Below are positions 9,194 to 18,209 of a stretch of DNA of 64,000 bases, in pieces (positions within the stretch are counted from its first letter, which is position 1; every line of letters begins with the position of its first letter). A program made the translations under genes and the position numbers. The DNA is taken from contig JABZKU010000004.1 of the NCBI GenBank assembly GCA_015257125.1, positions 1-64,000 of the forward strand. Reading direction: 5' to 3'. A model generated the notes under the pieces. The model was given only the letters and a program-made list of their open reading frames with translations. It made no database searches and had not been told where the DNA came from. This DNA comes from Prevotellaceae bacterium. GTDB taxonomy: Bacteria > Bacteroidota > Bacteroidia > Bacteroidales > Bacteroidaceae.

Positions 9194-11014
9194 TTATTTG
9201 GACGATTGTTCGATGGACGTGAGCAATGACTTGATTTCTGCGAGTAAGTTTTGAGCATCAGCGCTTCCTGAACTCGGAGCAAACTCAAGAAAATCAATGC
9301 GTTGGATTATTTCTTCCGTTCGTTTGACCACTTTTTCCGGATAACCGCCTGCAGCGAGCCGCTCTTGCAGGGCTTGGAGCGTGAGCATAGAGCGATCGCA
9401 TCTCAGTTTATCGGCAAAGTACTGCAAAAGCACGGCTTTCAGTGCTGCCGGTTGGTTGTTTGTGTGGATCTTGTAGCTCGTTTTCTCTAATTGATCGAGC
9501 GCTTTGAAAGCCACTTGCGCAGCTTTACCGTGGCGCAAGGCAGTCGTATCGCTATGACGAGCGATGTATTTGCGGAGATACTTATAGATGAAAGTGAAGC
9601 TGCCCAACAGACAGAAGAGAACGATGAAGAACGGGAGTGTGCCGAAGTGATTCCAAGCAGCCTGTCGATAGGCGGCGTGAGTACCCGTTTGGATGGGGCG
9701 AATATCCGAGTTCCTGAGTCCAAGTTCAGCGTTTGTTTCTTCCAAACTCTTTTCGCCTTTGAGAATTTTTAGGGCGATAGGAGTCGTTTGTGCCGTGGCA
9801 TACCGCTTTTGATTAGGGTCAAAGTAGACCAATTGCACAGGAGGAATCGTGTAGTTTCCAACTCTTTTCGGCACAAAGTTGTAGTTAAATTGCATATTTC
9901 CCGTGACCCCTTCCGGCGTGATTTGGACGTTGTCCGTGACTTTCGCGGGATAGCTGTCAAAGTCTTTAGGGAAAAGAATAATGGGGGCTTTGATCAACTT
10001 GAGGTTGCCCGTTCCGGTGACGGTGATGCGCAATGTTCCGATATCATTGGTGCGCGGCTGGGGTGAAATCAGCTCGGCCGTAACTTGGAACTGCCCTACT
10101 CCACCCGAGAAGTTTTGAGGTTTTGGAAGCGGAAGGGGAAGAACCCGGAGTTGATTGGCCGCAGAAGTGACCTGCACCTTCTTGTTGATCATGCCACCTC
10201 CATTGAAGAAGGCGTCGATTTCGTCTATAGCGTCATCTTTTTGCGCTACATCGCAAGTGAAAGAGACGGAAGGAATCGTGAGGGTGCCGGTCTGTTGTGG
10301 AAAGACGAGATATTGAAAAGCGGGGCCAACTGCATACATTTTCCCGCCAATCGTGGCCGCCTTAGGACTTACATTTCTTGATTCGGGAATTTCTTGCGTC
10401 CAGAAACCTTGTAATTCCGGCTTCTGTGAAAGAGATATCTGTGTAAGAGCTACGCCAACCTTCGCATGATATCGATAAGTCAGCATCACGGCTTCTTGCT
10501 CATAAACCTCTTTTTTGTTGAGATCGGCGGTGAGGTAGAGATCGTTTGGAGAAATTCGGCTACCGCTTGTCTGTATGTTGTTCGTTGTCGGCGCAGTGGA
10601 AGCAGAAGCGCCCATATTGGCGCCGTTGCTTTTGGCTTCACCGTTGACGTTCACCGTAGTAGCCACAGTTTGATAGGTCTTTCCACCGGCATGCACTGAG
10701 GCTGAACCTATTTTCAAGGCCCCTTTGCGTCTGGGACTCAAGATGTAAGTGTAGGTTGTAGAGGTCTGAGAACTACTGCGTCCGTTGCTGACGTAGACGT
10801 TCGAAAAACTGGACACGGAAGGGCCGGCCAATACTTCAAAGTCGTTGAATTTAGGTGGCGTGAAGCCCTCCCCTTCTGCGCCTGTGAGGACAAACTGGAC
10901 ACGAAGTTCTCCGTTTACCTCGGCTTTAGACGGTATTTGTGCTGAAAATCGTATTTGGGCTTGCATAAAAAACGCCCAAATTGATAGCATGAGAAGAGTA
11001 ATTGTGCGTAGCAT
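9194..11014 (-). CDS. batD: BatD: oxygen-tolerance envelope protein
   Basis: 606 aa. A signal peptide is followed by a long beta-rich extracytoplasmic region with the typical BatD opening (repeated Ig-like strands, FEVLAGPSVSSFSNV). A single transmembrane segment lies near residues 445-470 (FFIVLFCLLGSFTFIYKYL), with a cytoplasmic helical tail of about 130 residues. BatD family members are required with BatA-C for oxygen or stress resistance in Bacteroides and Leptospira-type systems; the molecular role is unsettled. It is placed between batC and batE, with short gaps indicating one transcript. Confidence 0.92.
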   Translation of the reverse strand: MLRTITLLMLSIWAFFMQAQIRFSAQIPSKAEVNGELRVQFVLTGAEGEGFTPPKFNDFEVLAGPSVSSFSNVYVSNGRSSSQTSTTYTYILSPRRKGALKIGSASVHAGGKTYQTVATTVNVNGEAKSNGANMGASASTAPTTNNIQTSGSRISPNDLYLTADLNKKEVYEQEAVMLTYRYHAKVGVALTQISLSQKPELQGFWTQEIPESRNVSPKAATIGGKMYAVGPAFQYLVFPQQTGTLTIPSVSFTCDVAQKDDAIDEIDAFFNGGGMINKKVQVTSAANQLRVLPLPLPKPQNFSGGVGQFQVTAELISPQPRTNDIGTLRITVTGTGNLKLIKAPIILFPKDFDSYPAKVTDNVQITPEGVTGNMQFNYNFVPKRVGNYTIPPVQLVYFDPNQKRYATAQTTPIALKILKGEKSLEETNAELGLRNSDIRPIQTGTHAAYRQAAWNHFGTLPFFIVLFCLLGSFTFIYKYLRKYIARHSDTTALRHGKAAQVAFKALDQLEKTSYKIHTNNQPAALKAVLLQYFADKLRCDRSMLTLQALQERLAAGGYPEKVVKRTEEIIQRIDFLEFAPSSGSADAQNLLAEIKSLLTSIEQSSK

Positions 11015-11043
11015 GGTGCTTTATGCGGCATTATGGAGCGGGA

Positions 11044-11733
11044 TTACCAGTTTTTGTCCAGTTGTTTGACCCGCGGTTGTTGTGCATTTTCTACTTTCCG
11101 GCGTGTTTGTTGTTCGTTTTGCCGTGAAAGATTGAGCAACTGTTCAGCATTTTCCTTTGATATGCCGGAATTGGGCTGTTTGTTCTGCTCTTTCCGTTCA
11201 TTTTGAGGAGTTTGCTGCTTATCTTGTTGTTCGTTTTTCTCTTTGTTGCTCTGTTTGTCGTTTTTGTTCTCGTTCTGTTTTTGTTGATTCTCTTGTTTCT
11301 TTTGCTTTTGGCAGAGCACTAAATTATAGCGCGTGTCGTCGTCCTTCGGATTGTTGCGCAACGCATCCTTATAATAGTTGATGGCGCGATCATACTCTTT
11401 GGACACATGGTGAATGTACCCCATGTTGTGGTAGGCCATGGCACGAACGAGTTTCGATTTCTCTTGTTTCGCAGCCTGCTCGTAGAATTTCAGCGCATTT
11501 TGTGCATCCTTTTTGTTCAAATACACGTCGCCGAGGTTGAAAGCTGCTCTTGCACTGCGCGGATTCGCTTTCAATGCTTGACGATAGGCCTTTTCGGCGG
11601 TCGACATATCGCCCGCTTTGAAAGCACTATTGCCCTTGTGTAAGTTGATCCATTCGGGAGTTTGAGCCGTATTCGTTAAAACAGAGCACAAGAATAGCCC
11701 AATGAGGCATAAACGTAGATATATTGTTGTCAT
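11044..11733 (-). CDS. batC: BatC: TPR protein with charged low-complexity tail
   Basis: About 229 aa. A signal peptide ends near TNTAQTP. Three TPR units follow (FKAGDMSTAEKAYRQALKAN, then AFNLGDVYLNKKDAQNAL, then AYHNMGYIHHVSKEYDRAI), and then a long Lys/Gln/Asn/Glu-rich region from about residue 135 on. The ATG at 11733 overlaps the batB stop as TGATG, a typical translational coupling, so the 13-residue upstream extension was discarded. It probably scaffolds Bat proteins in the periplasm. Confidence 0.88.
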   Translation of the reverse strand: MTTIYLRLCLIGLFLCSVLTNTAQTPEWINLHKGNSAFKAGDMSTAEKAYRQALKANPRSARAAFNLGDVYLNKKDAQNALKFYEQAAKQEKSKLVRAMAYHNMGYIHHVSKEYDRAINYYKDALRNNPKDDDTRYNLVLCQKQKKQENQQKQNENKNDKQSNKEKNEQQDKQQTPQNERKEQNKQPNSGISKENAEQLLNLSRQNEQQTRRKVENAQQPRVKQLDKNW

Positions 11734-12758
11734 CACGACTTGCTTTTGAAAAGTTTGATGCGCTGAGTCCAACCCCTTTGTCTCTCAGAGAGGAAAAGCT
11801 CTCCGAGAAGAATCACTATGAAACATAATGTTGCTGCTGCAAATAATTCGTTCGGGCTACCGGAGAATTCTGACGCATTCTCAGCGCGTTTGAGCGTATC
11901 GAGTTTTTTCTGTAACAAAGTCTGCGCATTGCTGCTTTCATCGAGATGAAAGTAGGCTCCTTTTCCGGCTTTTGCCAGTTTTTCGCAGGCCGATTCGTTC
12001 AAAGCGGTGTGCACGACTTGCCCAGAAGCGTCGCGCAGTGAGCCTTCAGGAGTCGGGATCTCCGCACCTTTCGTGCTTCCAACGCCAATCACATAAACAT
12101 GGCATCCGTATTTGGCTGCTTCCTTGGCCGCTTGTTCAGCACCTTCTTCGTGGTTTTCGCCGTCGGTGATGACGATAATTGCTTTGCCCACCTGTTTGCG
12201 TTTGGAAAAACCTCGATAGGCCAGTTTGATGGCCGACGCAATGTTGGTGCCTTGGAGGGTGACCATGTTGGTGTTGACATTGTCGAGGAAGAAGTTCGCG
12301 CTGGTGAGGTCGCCGGTCAACGGAAGAATGGGATAAGCCTCTCCGGCAAAGACATTGAAGCCGACTCTATCATTGTCCATTTTCGATACGAGGTTGGAAA
12401 TGAGCAGTTTGCTTCGTTCTAATCGCGAAGGAGTCACGTCTTGCGCGAGCATGGATTGCGAAATGTCAAGTGCAAAAATCACTTCAATGCCTCGGCGAGT
12501 TTCTGTCGTGGAACTGTTGGTTCCGTATTGTGGGCGAGCGAGCATCAGTACCCCGCATGCGAGAGCCAAAAGGAGGAGGGTGAATTTGAACAAGGGGCGC
12601 TGAGCGGAAAAACCTTGGGTTTGCGTTCGAAACAAGGCCGCATCCCCCCATTGCTTTTTGCGCAAGTGGTTTCTCCACGCGCCATAAGCGTAGAGCAAGA
12701 TGAGTGCCGGGATGAGCAGCAGCAAATAAAGATATTCGGGATGAGCAAACTTGAACAT
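11733..12758 (-). CDS. batB: BatB: membrane-anchored von Willebrand A protein
   Basis: 341 aa. Two hydrophobic segments at the N-terminus, a vWA domain from about residue 85 with a complete MIDAS start (DISQS), and a C-terminal transmembrane segment near residues 310-330 (ATLCFIVILLGELFL). vWA domains bind partner proteins through a metal ion. The start at 12758 leaves a 5 nt gap after batA; the longer reading overlaps batA and adds nothing family-like. Sister gene to batA. Confidence 0.92.
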   Translation of the reverse strand: MFKFAHPEYLYLLLLIPALILLYAYGAWRNHLRKKQWGDAALFRTQTQGFSAQRPLFKFTLLLLALACGVLMLARPQYGTNSSTTETRRGIEVIFALDISQSMLAQDVTPSRLERSKLLISNLVSKMDNDRVGFNVFAGEAYPILPLTGDLTSANFFLDNVNTNMVTLQGTNIASAIKLAYRGFSKRKQVGKAIIVITDGENHEEGAEQAAKEAAKYGCHVYVIGVGSTKGAEIPTPEGSLRDASGQVVHTALNESACEKLAKAGKGAYFHLDESSNAQTLLQKKLDTLKRAENASEFSGSPNELFAAATLCFIVILLGELFLSERQRGWTQRIKLFKSKS

Positions 12759-12763
12759 AAACT

Positions 12764-13768
12764 TTACGGAATGCGGCGCAGCCAAGTGAGTCGGAGGAGG
12801 ATTTCTAAGAGCAGCAGCCCAAATGCAGCCCAGGCAAACGGAGCGTAGGCCTCAAATTTTTGACTATGGTTTTGCTGAACGAGTTTCGTGCGCTCCAGTT
12901 GATCAATGTCCTGATAGATTTTTTCGAGTTCACCTTTCGAGCCTGCTTCATAAAATTTCCCTCCGGTCGTTTTTGCTATGGCGCGCAAGGTGTTTGGATC
13001 CATATCGCTCTTCACCGTTGCGTAATAATAACTTCCATCCGGGAGTACGCTTACCGGTTGGCGCACATTTCCGGACTTACCCACCGCAATGGTGTAAACG
13101 CGAACTTGCTTTTGTTTGGCGATTTCTGCTGCTGTGAGTGGAGATATTTCGCCGGTGTTGTTCGTTCCGTCCGTTAGCAAAATGACGATTTTGGATTTTG
13201 TTTTGCTCTCGGCCAATTTACTCACGGCGTTGGTGAGCCCCATACCGATGGCGGTGCCTTCTGCAATGATACCATTGGTTTGGAGGTCGCAAGTGACATT
13301 GTTGAACATCGACAGCAGAGCTGTGTGGTCGGTGGTCATGGGGCATTGCGTGAAGGCTTCTCCCCCGAAGAGCGTCAATCCGATGTTGTCGTTTTCGCGT
13401 CCGGCAATGAATTCGAAAGCCACCTGCTTCGCCGCTTCGATGCGGTTGGGCTTCAAGTCCGGGGTGAGCATACTTTGCGAAATGTCCATCGCAATCATGA
13501 TGTCGATGCCTTCCACTTCGCGCTCGCTGTATGCCGTGCTTGTTTGTGGGCGCGCCAAAATGACGATGGCGAGAACAAAAACGAGCATTCGCAACATGAA
13601 GGGCAGATGCACTGCCGCTGCGCGTAAACTAAAAGGGGCAGAGGCCAAAGCAGTGCTATCGGCCACGCGTAAAGTCGGTTCTTGGCGTTGGCGACGCAGC
13701 GCGTACCAGAGTATGATGGGGATGCCGAAGAGCAGCAATAGGAAATAACCGGGATGAGCAAAAGTCAT
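12764..13768 (-). CDS. batA: BatA: membrane-anchored von Willebrand A protein
   Basis: 334 aa. The N-terminal membrane segment MTFAHPGYFLLLLFG, a second hydrophobic segment near residues 53-72, a vWA domain with MIDAS DISQS near residue 95 and its distal MIDAS residues, and a C-terminal transmembrane helix (WAAFGLLLLEILLRL). BatA and BatB are paralogous and are likely partners in a membrane complex driven or regulated by the MoxR ATPase encoded upstream in the same operon. Confidence 0.93.
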   Translation of the reverse strand: MTFAHPGYFLLLLFGIPIILWYALRRQRQEPTLRVADSTALASAPFSLRAAAVHLPFMLRMLVFVLAIVILARPQTSTAYSEREVEGIDIMIAMDISQSMLTPDLKPNRIEAAKQVAFEFIAGRENDNIGLTLFGGEAFTQCPMTTDHTALLSMFNNVTCDLQTNGIIAEGTAIGMGLTNAVSKLAESKTKSKIVILLTDGTNNTGEISPLTAAEIAKQKQVRVYTIAVGKSGNVRQPVSVLPDGSYYYATVKSDMDPNTLRAIAKTTGGKFYEAGSKGELEKIYQDIDQLERTKLVQQNHSQKFEAYAPFAWAAFGLLLLEILLRLTWLRRIP

Positions 13769-13789
13769 AGCAGTCCGATAATCAGAGGA

Positions 13790-14863
13790 TTAAAACAGAA
13801 TGAGCCACAAGGTGCCGCAGAGGTGGAAGAGCACAACAAAGAGCGCCGCGAGACAAACGAGCAGAGCCACGAGGCAGTAGGCTCGTTTGCGGTTTTCAGT
13901 GCGCTGTTCGACAGGCACAATGCGCTTTTCGGTCTTGGGCACTTCGCTGTCAGCGAGTTGGGTTTGGCGCACATAGTCGGCGGCCTGAAGAAGAGAGCGT
14001 TCCCGTTCTGTCATTTCCGGAGCGAGTCGCGCAAATTTCACCAAGTCTGCAGTTTGCAAAAGGTCTTTCAACTCCCGCAGTGCCTGTTCGTCGTTGCTCT
14101 TGCGCAGTTGTTCGATGATTTCCGGCGTGGTCATTTCCATCGCGTTGAACCCAAATCGATCGTGGAGATAAGTGCGCAGAATGTCTGTGAGTTGGGTGAA
14201 GTATTGCTGATTGGCTGCGGTGTCTTCAGGCGTGGTGTTGCGCAACTCGGTAATGGCTTGGATGGCCACGGCATGTGCCGGTTGAGGAGCCGGAACGGTG
14301 ATGACCATCGTGTGTTTGCGCGGTGCCGAAAGGCGCAGGAGTAGCGCAATGCATGCGGCAAATAGCAGCCACGCGAGGGCGCAATATCCCAATAATGCGG
14401 CGTTCCACTCAAATACGCCTTCGACAGGGCCTTTGGGCGAGCGGAGTTTGTCGGGTTGACGAAGATCGACCGAAATCGTGTTCACTTTCAGTGCGATTTC
14501 GCCTCTCGATCTCACCTTTTGTCCATTGATTTCCACCTCAATGGCCGGCAGACGATACAAAGCGCTGTCGAAAGAGGTCAAAGTATAGTCGCGTTTGATT
14601 TGCCAGCGCTTGCCTTCATTGAGCAACACGGTGTCGGGGCGAGAAATCTCTACGATTTCTACTCCCGGAGTGAGGTTCGTACCACTTTTTTCTTGGAAAC
14701 GAACGCGCGATCCGGCGTTGCAATTCACGATGGTGTGCAGCACCACTTGCTCACCGACGAGCATTTCGGTGGCATCGATCACTGCGTTGACCGTGTTTTG
14801 CTGTCCGGCTGCCGGAGCAGCGAATAGCAAAGCCAAGAGCAGGGGGAGAAGCGTTCTATACAT
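13790..14863 (-). CDS. Bat-operon membrane protein, DUF4381-like
   Basis: 357 aa. A signal peptide (LPLLLALLFAAPAAGQQ) is followed by an extracytoplasmic beta-rich domain, a transmembrane segment near residues 155-180, a cytoplasmic helical region (YLHDRFGFNAMEMTTPEIIEQL) and a final hydrophobic segment at the very C-terminus. The layout and its place between the DUF58 gene and batA match the poorly characterised DUF4381-type member of MoxR/vWA clusters. The function is unknown; it probably belongs to the same envelope complex. Confidence 0.75.
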   Translation of the reverse strand: MYRTLLPLLLALLFAAPAAGQQNTVNAVIDATEMLVGEQVVLHTIVNCNAGSRVRFQEKSGTNLTPGVEIVEISRPDTVLLNEGKRWQIKRDYTLTSFDSALYRLPAIEVEINGQKVRSRGEIALKVNTISVDLRQPDKLRSPKGPVEGVFEWNAALLGYCALAWLLFAACIALLLRLSAPRKHTMVITVPAPQPAHAVAIQAITELRNTTPEDTAANQQYFTQLTDILRTYLHDRFGFNAMEMTTPEIIEQLRKSNDEQALRELKDLLQTADLVKFARLAPEMTERERSLLQAADYVRQTQLADSEVPKTEKRIVPVEQRTENRKRAYCLVALLVCLAALFVVLFHLCGTLWLILF

Positions 14864-14938
14864 AGGTGAAACAATGGAGCCGTAGAGAGGAGGGGACGTG
14901 AGATCTTGTTTTCTTTTGGGAAGGTGAGCCGCTTTGTT

Positions 14939-15817
14939 TCAGCGGGCACGCTTGGCAAAGAGTGCCTTGAGCGATTGGATGTAGTCGCCGGCAGTGTTGA
15001 TCGAAACGTGGTCTACACGGTTGCGGTTCAGTAGGTTGCGGAGCAAATTCATGCGCTGTTGCCAATGTTCTGCATAGGCTTTTCGCACAGCCGGCGATGA
15101 GGTGTCGACATATTGTTGGTGGCCGGTTTCGGCATCTTCCCATTTCATGAGTCCCACATCGGGAAGCGTGCCCATGCGTCGGTCGTAGACTTGCAGGGCA
15201 ACGACGTCGTGGCGACCGCGCGCCATGGCCAATGGTCGACTGTAGTCTTTGTCGTCGACAAAGTCAGAGAGCAGGAAAACTACGCATTGGCGTCGCATCA
15301 CGCGCATGAAGTATTCGAGCGCCCCGCCGATGTCTGTGCGTTTGCCGGTGGGACGGATTGTGAGAAGCTCACGGATGATGCGCAGGATGTGCCCTTTACC
15401 TTTGGCGGGTGGGATGAACTTTTCGACGTGATCGCTGAAGAACAGAACCCCGATTTTGTCGTTGTTGCGAATGGCCGAAAAGGAAAGTGTGGCTGCAATC
15501 TCTGTGACCAAATCACGTTGTGTGCGTTCTTCCGAACCGAACTCCAAGGAGCCGGACACATCGATGAGGAGCATCACGGTGAGTTCGCGCTCTTCTTCGT
15601 AGACCTTCACATAGGTGCGGTCAAAGCGTGCTGAGACGTTCCAATCAATGTCGCGAACATCATCGCCGGGTTGGTATTCGCGGACTTCGGCGAACGACAT
15701 ACCGCGCCCTTTGAAGGCCGAATGATATTGTCCGGCGAAAACATTGTCGCTCAGTGCACGTGTCTTGATTTCGATGCGGCGCACACGCTGCATCAGTTGT
15801 TGCACTTTGTCGTCCAT
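14939..15817 (-). CDS. DUF58 protein with vWA-like fold
   Basis: 292 aa with no signal peptide or membrane segment. It has the DUF58 hallmark (GRGMSFAEVREYQPGDDVR, then DIDWNVSARF) followed by a vWA-like metal site DVSGS near residue 88. DUF58 proteins are almost always encoded next to MoxR ATPases, as here with a gap of 14 nt, and may act as their adaptor or substrate. Part of the moxR-bat operon. Confidence 0.93.
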   Translation of the reverse strand: MDDKVQQLMQRVRRIEIKTRALSDNVFAGQYHSAFKGRGMSFAEVREYQPGDDVRDIDWNVSARFDRTYVKVYEEERELTVMLLIDVSGSLEFGSEERTQRDLVTEIAATLSFSAIRNNDKIGVLFFSDHVEKFIPPAKGKGHILRIIRELLTIRPTGKRTDIGGALEYFMRVMRRQCVVFLLSDFVDDKDYSRPLAMARGRHDVVALQVYDRRMGTLPDVGLMKWEDAETGHQQYVDTSSPAVRKAYAEHWQQRMNLLRNLLNRNRVDHVSINTAGDYIQSLKALFAKRAR

Positions 15818-15831
15818 AGGGTGCGAAAGGA

Positions 15832-16833
15832 TTAGGGCACTTCGACTTTTGCGAGAATTTCGCCGATGATTTGATCGGCGGTGACACCGGCTGCTTCGGC
15901 CTCATAGGTGAGTCCGATGCGGTGGCGGAGCACATCGCCGGCCAAAGCACGAACATCGTCGGGCACCACATAGCCGCGGCGATTGAGGAAGGCCAAACTG
16001 CGTGCGGCGAGTGCCAAACTGATGCTGGCACGGGGCGAACCACCGTAGGCGATGTAGGGCTTGAGTTGTTCGAGTCCGTATTGTTCGGGATAGCGCGTGG
16101 CAAAAACCAAATTGGCCACATAGCGTTCGATGCGCTCATCCACGTAGATGGATTTTACCAACTGGCGCGCGCGACGAATCGTTTCGAGATCCACGACGGG
16201 GCTGACCGGGGTGTCGCCGATGTTGCCACTCATCGAAGCGCGAACGATGCGCTGTTCTTCTTCCAAACTCGGGTAGTCGATGACGACTTTGAGCATGAAA
16301 CGGTCGGTTTGCGCTTCGGGCAGTGTGTAAGTACCTTCTTGTTCAATGGGGTTTTGGGTGGCCATCACCAGGAAGGGATCGGGCAATGCCATGGTGTCGT
16401 CGCCGATGGTGACTTGGCGCTCTTGCATGGCTTGGAGCAAGGCACTTTGCACTTTGGCGGGGGCACGGTTGATTTCATCGGCCAACACAAAGTTGGCGAA
16501 GATGGGGCCGCGGCGCACATTGAAGGCGTCGTCTTTTCGGCTGTAGACGAGTGTGCCCACGACGTCGGCGGGGAGCAAGTCGGGGGTGAACTGAATGCGT
16601 CCGAACTCGGCGTCGATAAGTGAGGCGAGGGTGCGAATGGCGAGTGTTTTGGCCAATCCCGGCACACCCTCGAGGAGAATGTGTCCGTCGGAGAGGAGAC
16701 CGATGAGCAGGGCTTGCGTGAGGTGGGGTTGCCCCACCACAATGCGCGACATGCCTTCGGTGAGCGACTTGACGAAACCGGAGTTCGCCTCAATGTTGGC
16801 GTTCAACGCGCTGATATCTTTATATTCTGACAT
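15832..16833 (-). CDS. moxR: MoxR-family AAA+ ATPase
   Basis: 333 aa from the ATG at 16833. Walker A GVPGLAKT, Walker B LADEINRAP, sensor ATQNPIEQEGTY and the C-terminal lid complete a normal MoxR ATPase. MoxR proteins act as chaperones that mature or insert metal cofactors or assemble vWA proteins. An upstream in-frame reading could extend the protein by about 136 residues, but that segment is low-quality, covers a short-repeat block and contains the candidate -7 box (TAACTTTG, minus strand 16877-16870), so the shorter start is preferred. First gene of the Bat operon. Confidence 0.92.
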   Translation of the reverse strand: MSEYKDISALNANIEANSGFVKSLTEGMSRIVVGQPHLTQALLIGLLSDGHILLEGVPGLAKTLAIRTLASLIDAEFGRIQFTPDLLPADVVGTLVYSRKDDAFNVRRGPIFANFVLADEINRAPAKVQSALLQAMQERQVTIGDDTMALPDPFLVMATQNPIEQEGTYTLPEAQTDRFMLKVVIDYPSLEEEQRIVRASMSGNIGDTPVSPVVDLETIRRARQLVKSIYVDERIERYVANLVFATRYPEQYGLEQLKPYIAYGGSPRASISLALAARSLAFLNRRGYVVPDDVRALAGDVLRHRIGLTYEAEAAGVTADQIIGEILAKVEVP

Positions 16834-16869
16834 AATAGTGTCGTAAGTTGCATGAGGTTGATGGTCGTA

Positions 16870-16877
16870 CAAAGTTA
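16870..16877 (-). promoter_or_regulatory. Candidate -7 box of the moxR-bat operon
   Basis: Minus-strand TAACTTTG fits TAnnTTTG, 37 nt upstream of the moxR start. The -33 element is not clear. Confidence 0.45.
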
Positions 16878-17024
16878 CACCTTTTCGGGCGAAAGCCGGC
16901 TTTCTGTATAGAAAAAGTCGGAACTTTTTGGACTCGCTGTGTGTTTTGTCCTTTGGGTTGACCAAATCTCTTCTTGTATTTTTCCGTTCTTGTGTGTTGT
17001 TGTTTTGTGGCATCGCACTACCCT

Positions 17025-17110
17025 GCAAAACTTGAGGAGGTCTGCCGGAAACTTGGGGAGTTTTCGGAGAAACAAGGGGATTTTCTTCGAAAAGGTGTGG
17101 ATTTTTCTTG
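17025..17110. repeat. Tandem run of about four short A/G-rich repeat units
   Basis: In the 352 nt gap between moxR and the HTH gene, units of roughly 20-24 bases repeat with consensus GAAACAAGGGGATTTTC and one or two substitutions each (starts near 17026, 17048, 17068 and 17089). It is the same family as the repeats at the window start and at 24.46, 34.50, 44.90 and 63.65 kb. No gene is seen in the gap. Confidence 0.6.
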
Positions 17111-17185
17111 CCGACTTCTCTTTGGTGTGGGGAGGACGGCAATGAAGTAATATACAAAGAGGAGTGTAGGCCGGTGATTTTCCAC

Positions 17186-17566
17186 TTAGAGCGGAGGGAG
17201 TTGGCGAAGTAAGATTTGGATGGTGCGCTCTTTTTCATCAACGAGTTGTTGCAATCTCACAACTCGTTCACGCAGCAGGGCGATTTCTGCCGCAGTGCTG
17301 TCAGCGGGGTACTCTGTTGAGGGAAGGAAGGTGTCGAAAGGAAGCAGCTTTTCTGCTTCCTCTGTTTGTTGGTTGGGTGAGGGTGCGGCAGTTGTGTCTG
17401 TTTGTGGGTGTGCTGCCAGGTAGGCGCGTATGCGTGCCTTGGGAATGGGCGTGAGCCCGGATTCGTAGGCTTGCAGGGTGCGTAGGCTTACGCCAAAATC
17501 GTCGGCGAAGTCCTTTTGATTCATTCGTAGCGATAGACGAAGCGCTTTCAATTCTTGGTTGGTCAT
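17186..17566 (-). CDS. Small helix-turn-helix protein with C-terminal coiled coil
   Basis: 126 aa from the ATG at 17566. Residues 1-50 form an XRE/Cro-type HTH (LRLSLRMNQKDFADDFGVSL, then RTLQAYESG). A Pro/Thr/Gln-rich linker follows, then a leucine-rich coiled coil (residues ~95-120, LRERVVRLQQLVDEKERTIQ). The HTH plus coiled coil suggests a dimeric DNA-binding regulator. It is transcribed divergently from nqrA and upstream of the Bat operon, from a good promoter at 17686-17717. Targets are unknown; self-regulation or control of nqr is possible from position only. Confidence 0.78.
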   Translation of the reverse strand: MTNQELKALRLSLRMNQKDFADDFGVSLRTLQAYESGLTPIPKARIRAYLAAHPQTDTTAAPSPNQQTEEAEKLLPFDTFLPSTEYPADSTAAEIALLRERVVRLQQLVDEKERTIQILLRQLPPL

Positions 17567-17685
17567 GGGGAGAATGGGTGTGCGGAGGGGAAACAAGCGC
17601 AGCAAGTTGTGGATTGGATGGTAGGATTGCCGGGCGCAGTTTCTGCGGCTGCTGTGATCTTGCTTATTCTTCTGTCGTTTTGCGG

Positions 17686-17717
17686 CAAATTTACGCAGTT
17701 GAATTTGTTTTTTCAAG
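17686..17717 (-). promoter_or_regulatory. Promoter of the HTH gene (Bacteroidetes type)
   Basis: On the minus strand, CTTG (17717-17714), 20 nt, then TAAATTTG (17693-17686). This matches the Bacteroidetes primary-sigma -33/-7 pattern and lies about 120 nt upstream of the start at 17566. Confidence 0.6.
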
Positions 17718-18068
17718 GGGTATGCGCAGAAATTGCGTATTTTCTTCTTTGTTTTTGCTCAGAATACCATCAACGGGCGACATTTATTATAGTCTTATTG
17801 GGGATTAGTATACAGAGGGTGAGTGAACGTGTAATTGCGCGCTTGTATATATGAAAACGACGAGATAATCGTGAAATTGTCTCGCCGTGGAAAATAAAAA
17901 CAGAACTCGTTTTTGGTGTTTATGCAGAATGTTTTTCGTAGAACGCAGTTTTATTTGGTGTTGGTAATCAGAGTATTATGCAATGTTGTTGCTTTCTCTA
18001 AATGTTGCGCTTAGAAAGGTGTTTCTCTTGTGGAGTTGAGTGAAATAGAAGGCTTTGCGCTTGGGATA

Positions 18069-18100
18069 CTTGTCAGAAACGAAAAAACTAACTATTTTTG
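18069..18100 (+). promoter_or_regulatory. Promoter of the nqr operon
   Basis: CTTG (18069-18072), 20 nt, then TATTTTTG (18093-18100). It matches the Bacteroidetes -33/-7 consensus and predicts transcription start near 18107, about 100 nt before nqrA. The remainder of the 17.57-18.21 kb gap contains no gene that I can support. Confidence 0.68.
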
Positions 18101-18126
18101 CAAGGCCATTCGTATGCACGAGCGAC

Positions 18127-18153
18127 GCGCGCAAAGCGGGCGACGCCCGCGCG
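18127..18153 (+). other. GC-rich hairpin in the nqr leader
   Basis: GCGGGC (18136-18141) pairs with GCCCGC (18145-18150) around a 3 nt loop, with additional GCGC pairing outside. It lies in the predicted untranslated leader between the promoter and nqrA. It could be a mRNA-stability or regulatory structure; there is no T tract, so it is not a classical terminator. Confidence 0.4.
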
Positions 18154-18209
18154 CTGTTTTGTTTGCTGCCGAGGATGGCTAAGATTCAGCAATAATTTTT
18201 TCTCACTAT

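Noticed and set aside
9302..14885. Plus-strand reading frames opposite the Bat operon
   Set aside because: They are antisense shadows of well-supported bat genes and show no family motifs.
16834..17241. 136-residue N-terminal extension of MoxR
   Set aside because: It covers a short-repeat block and the candidate promoter, shows no conserved features, and the ATG at 16833 gives a normal MoxR length.
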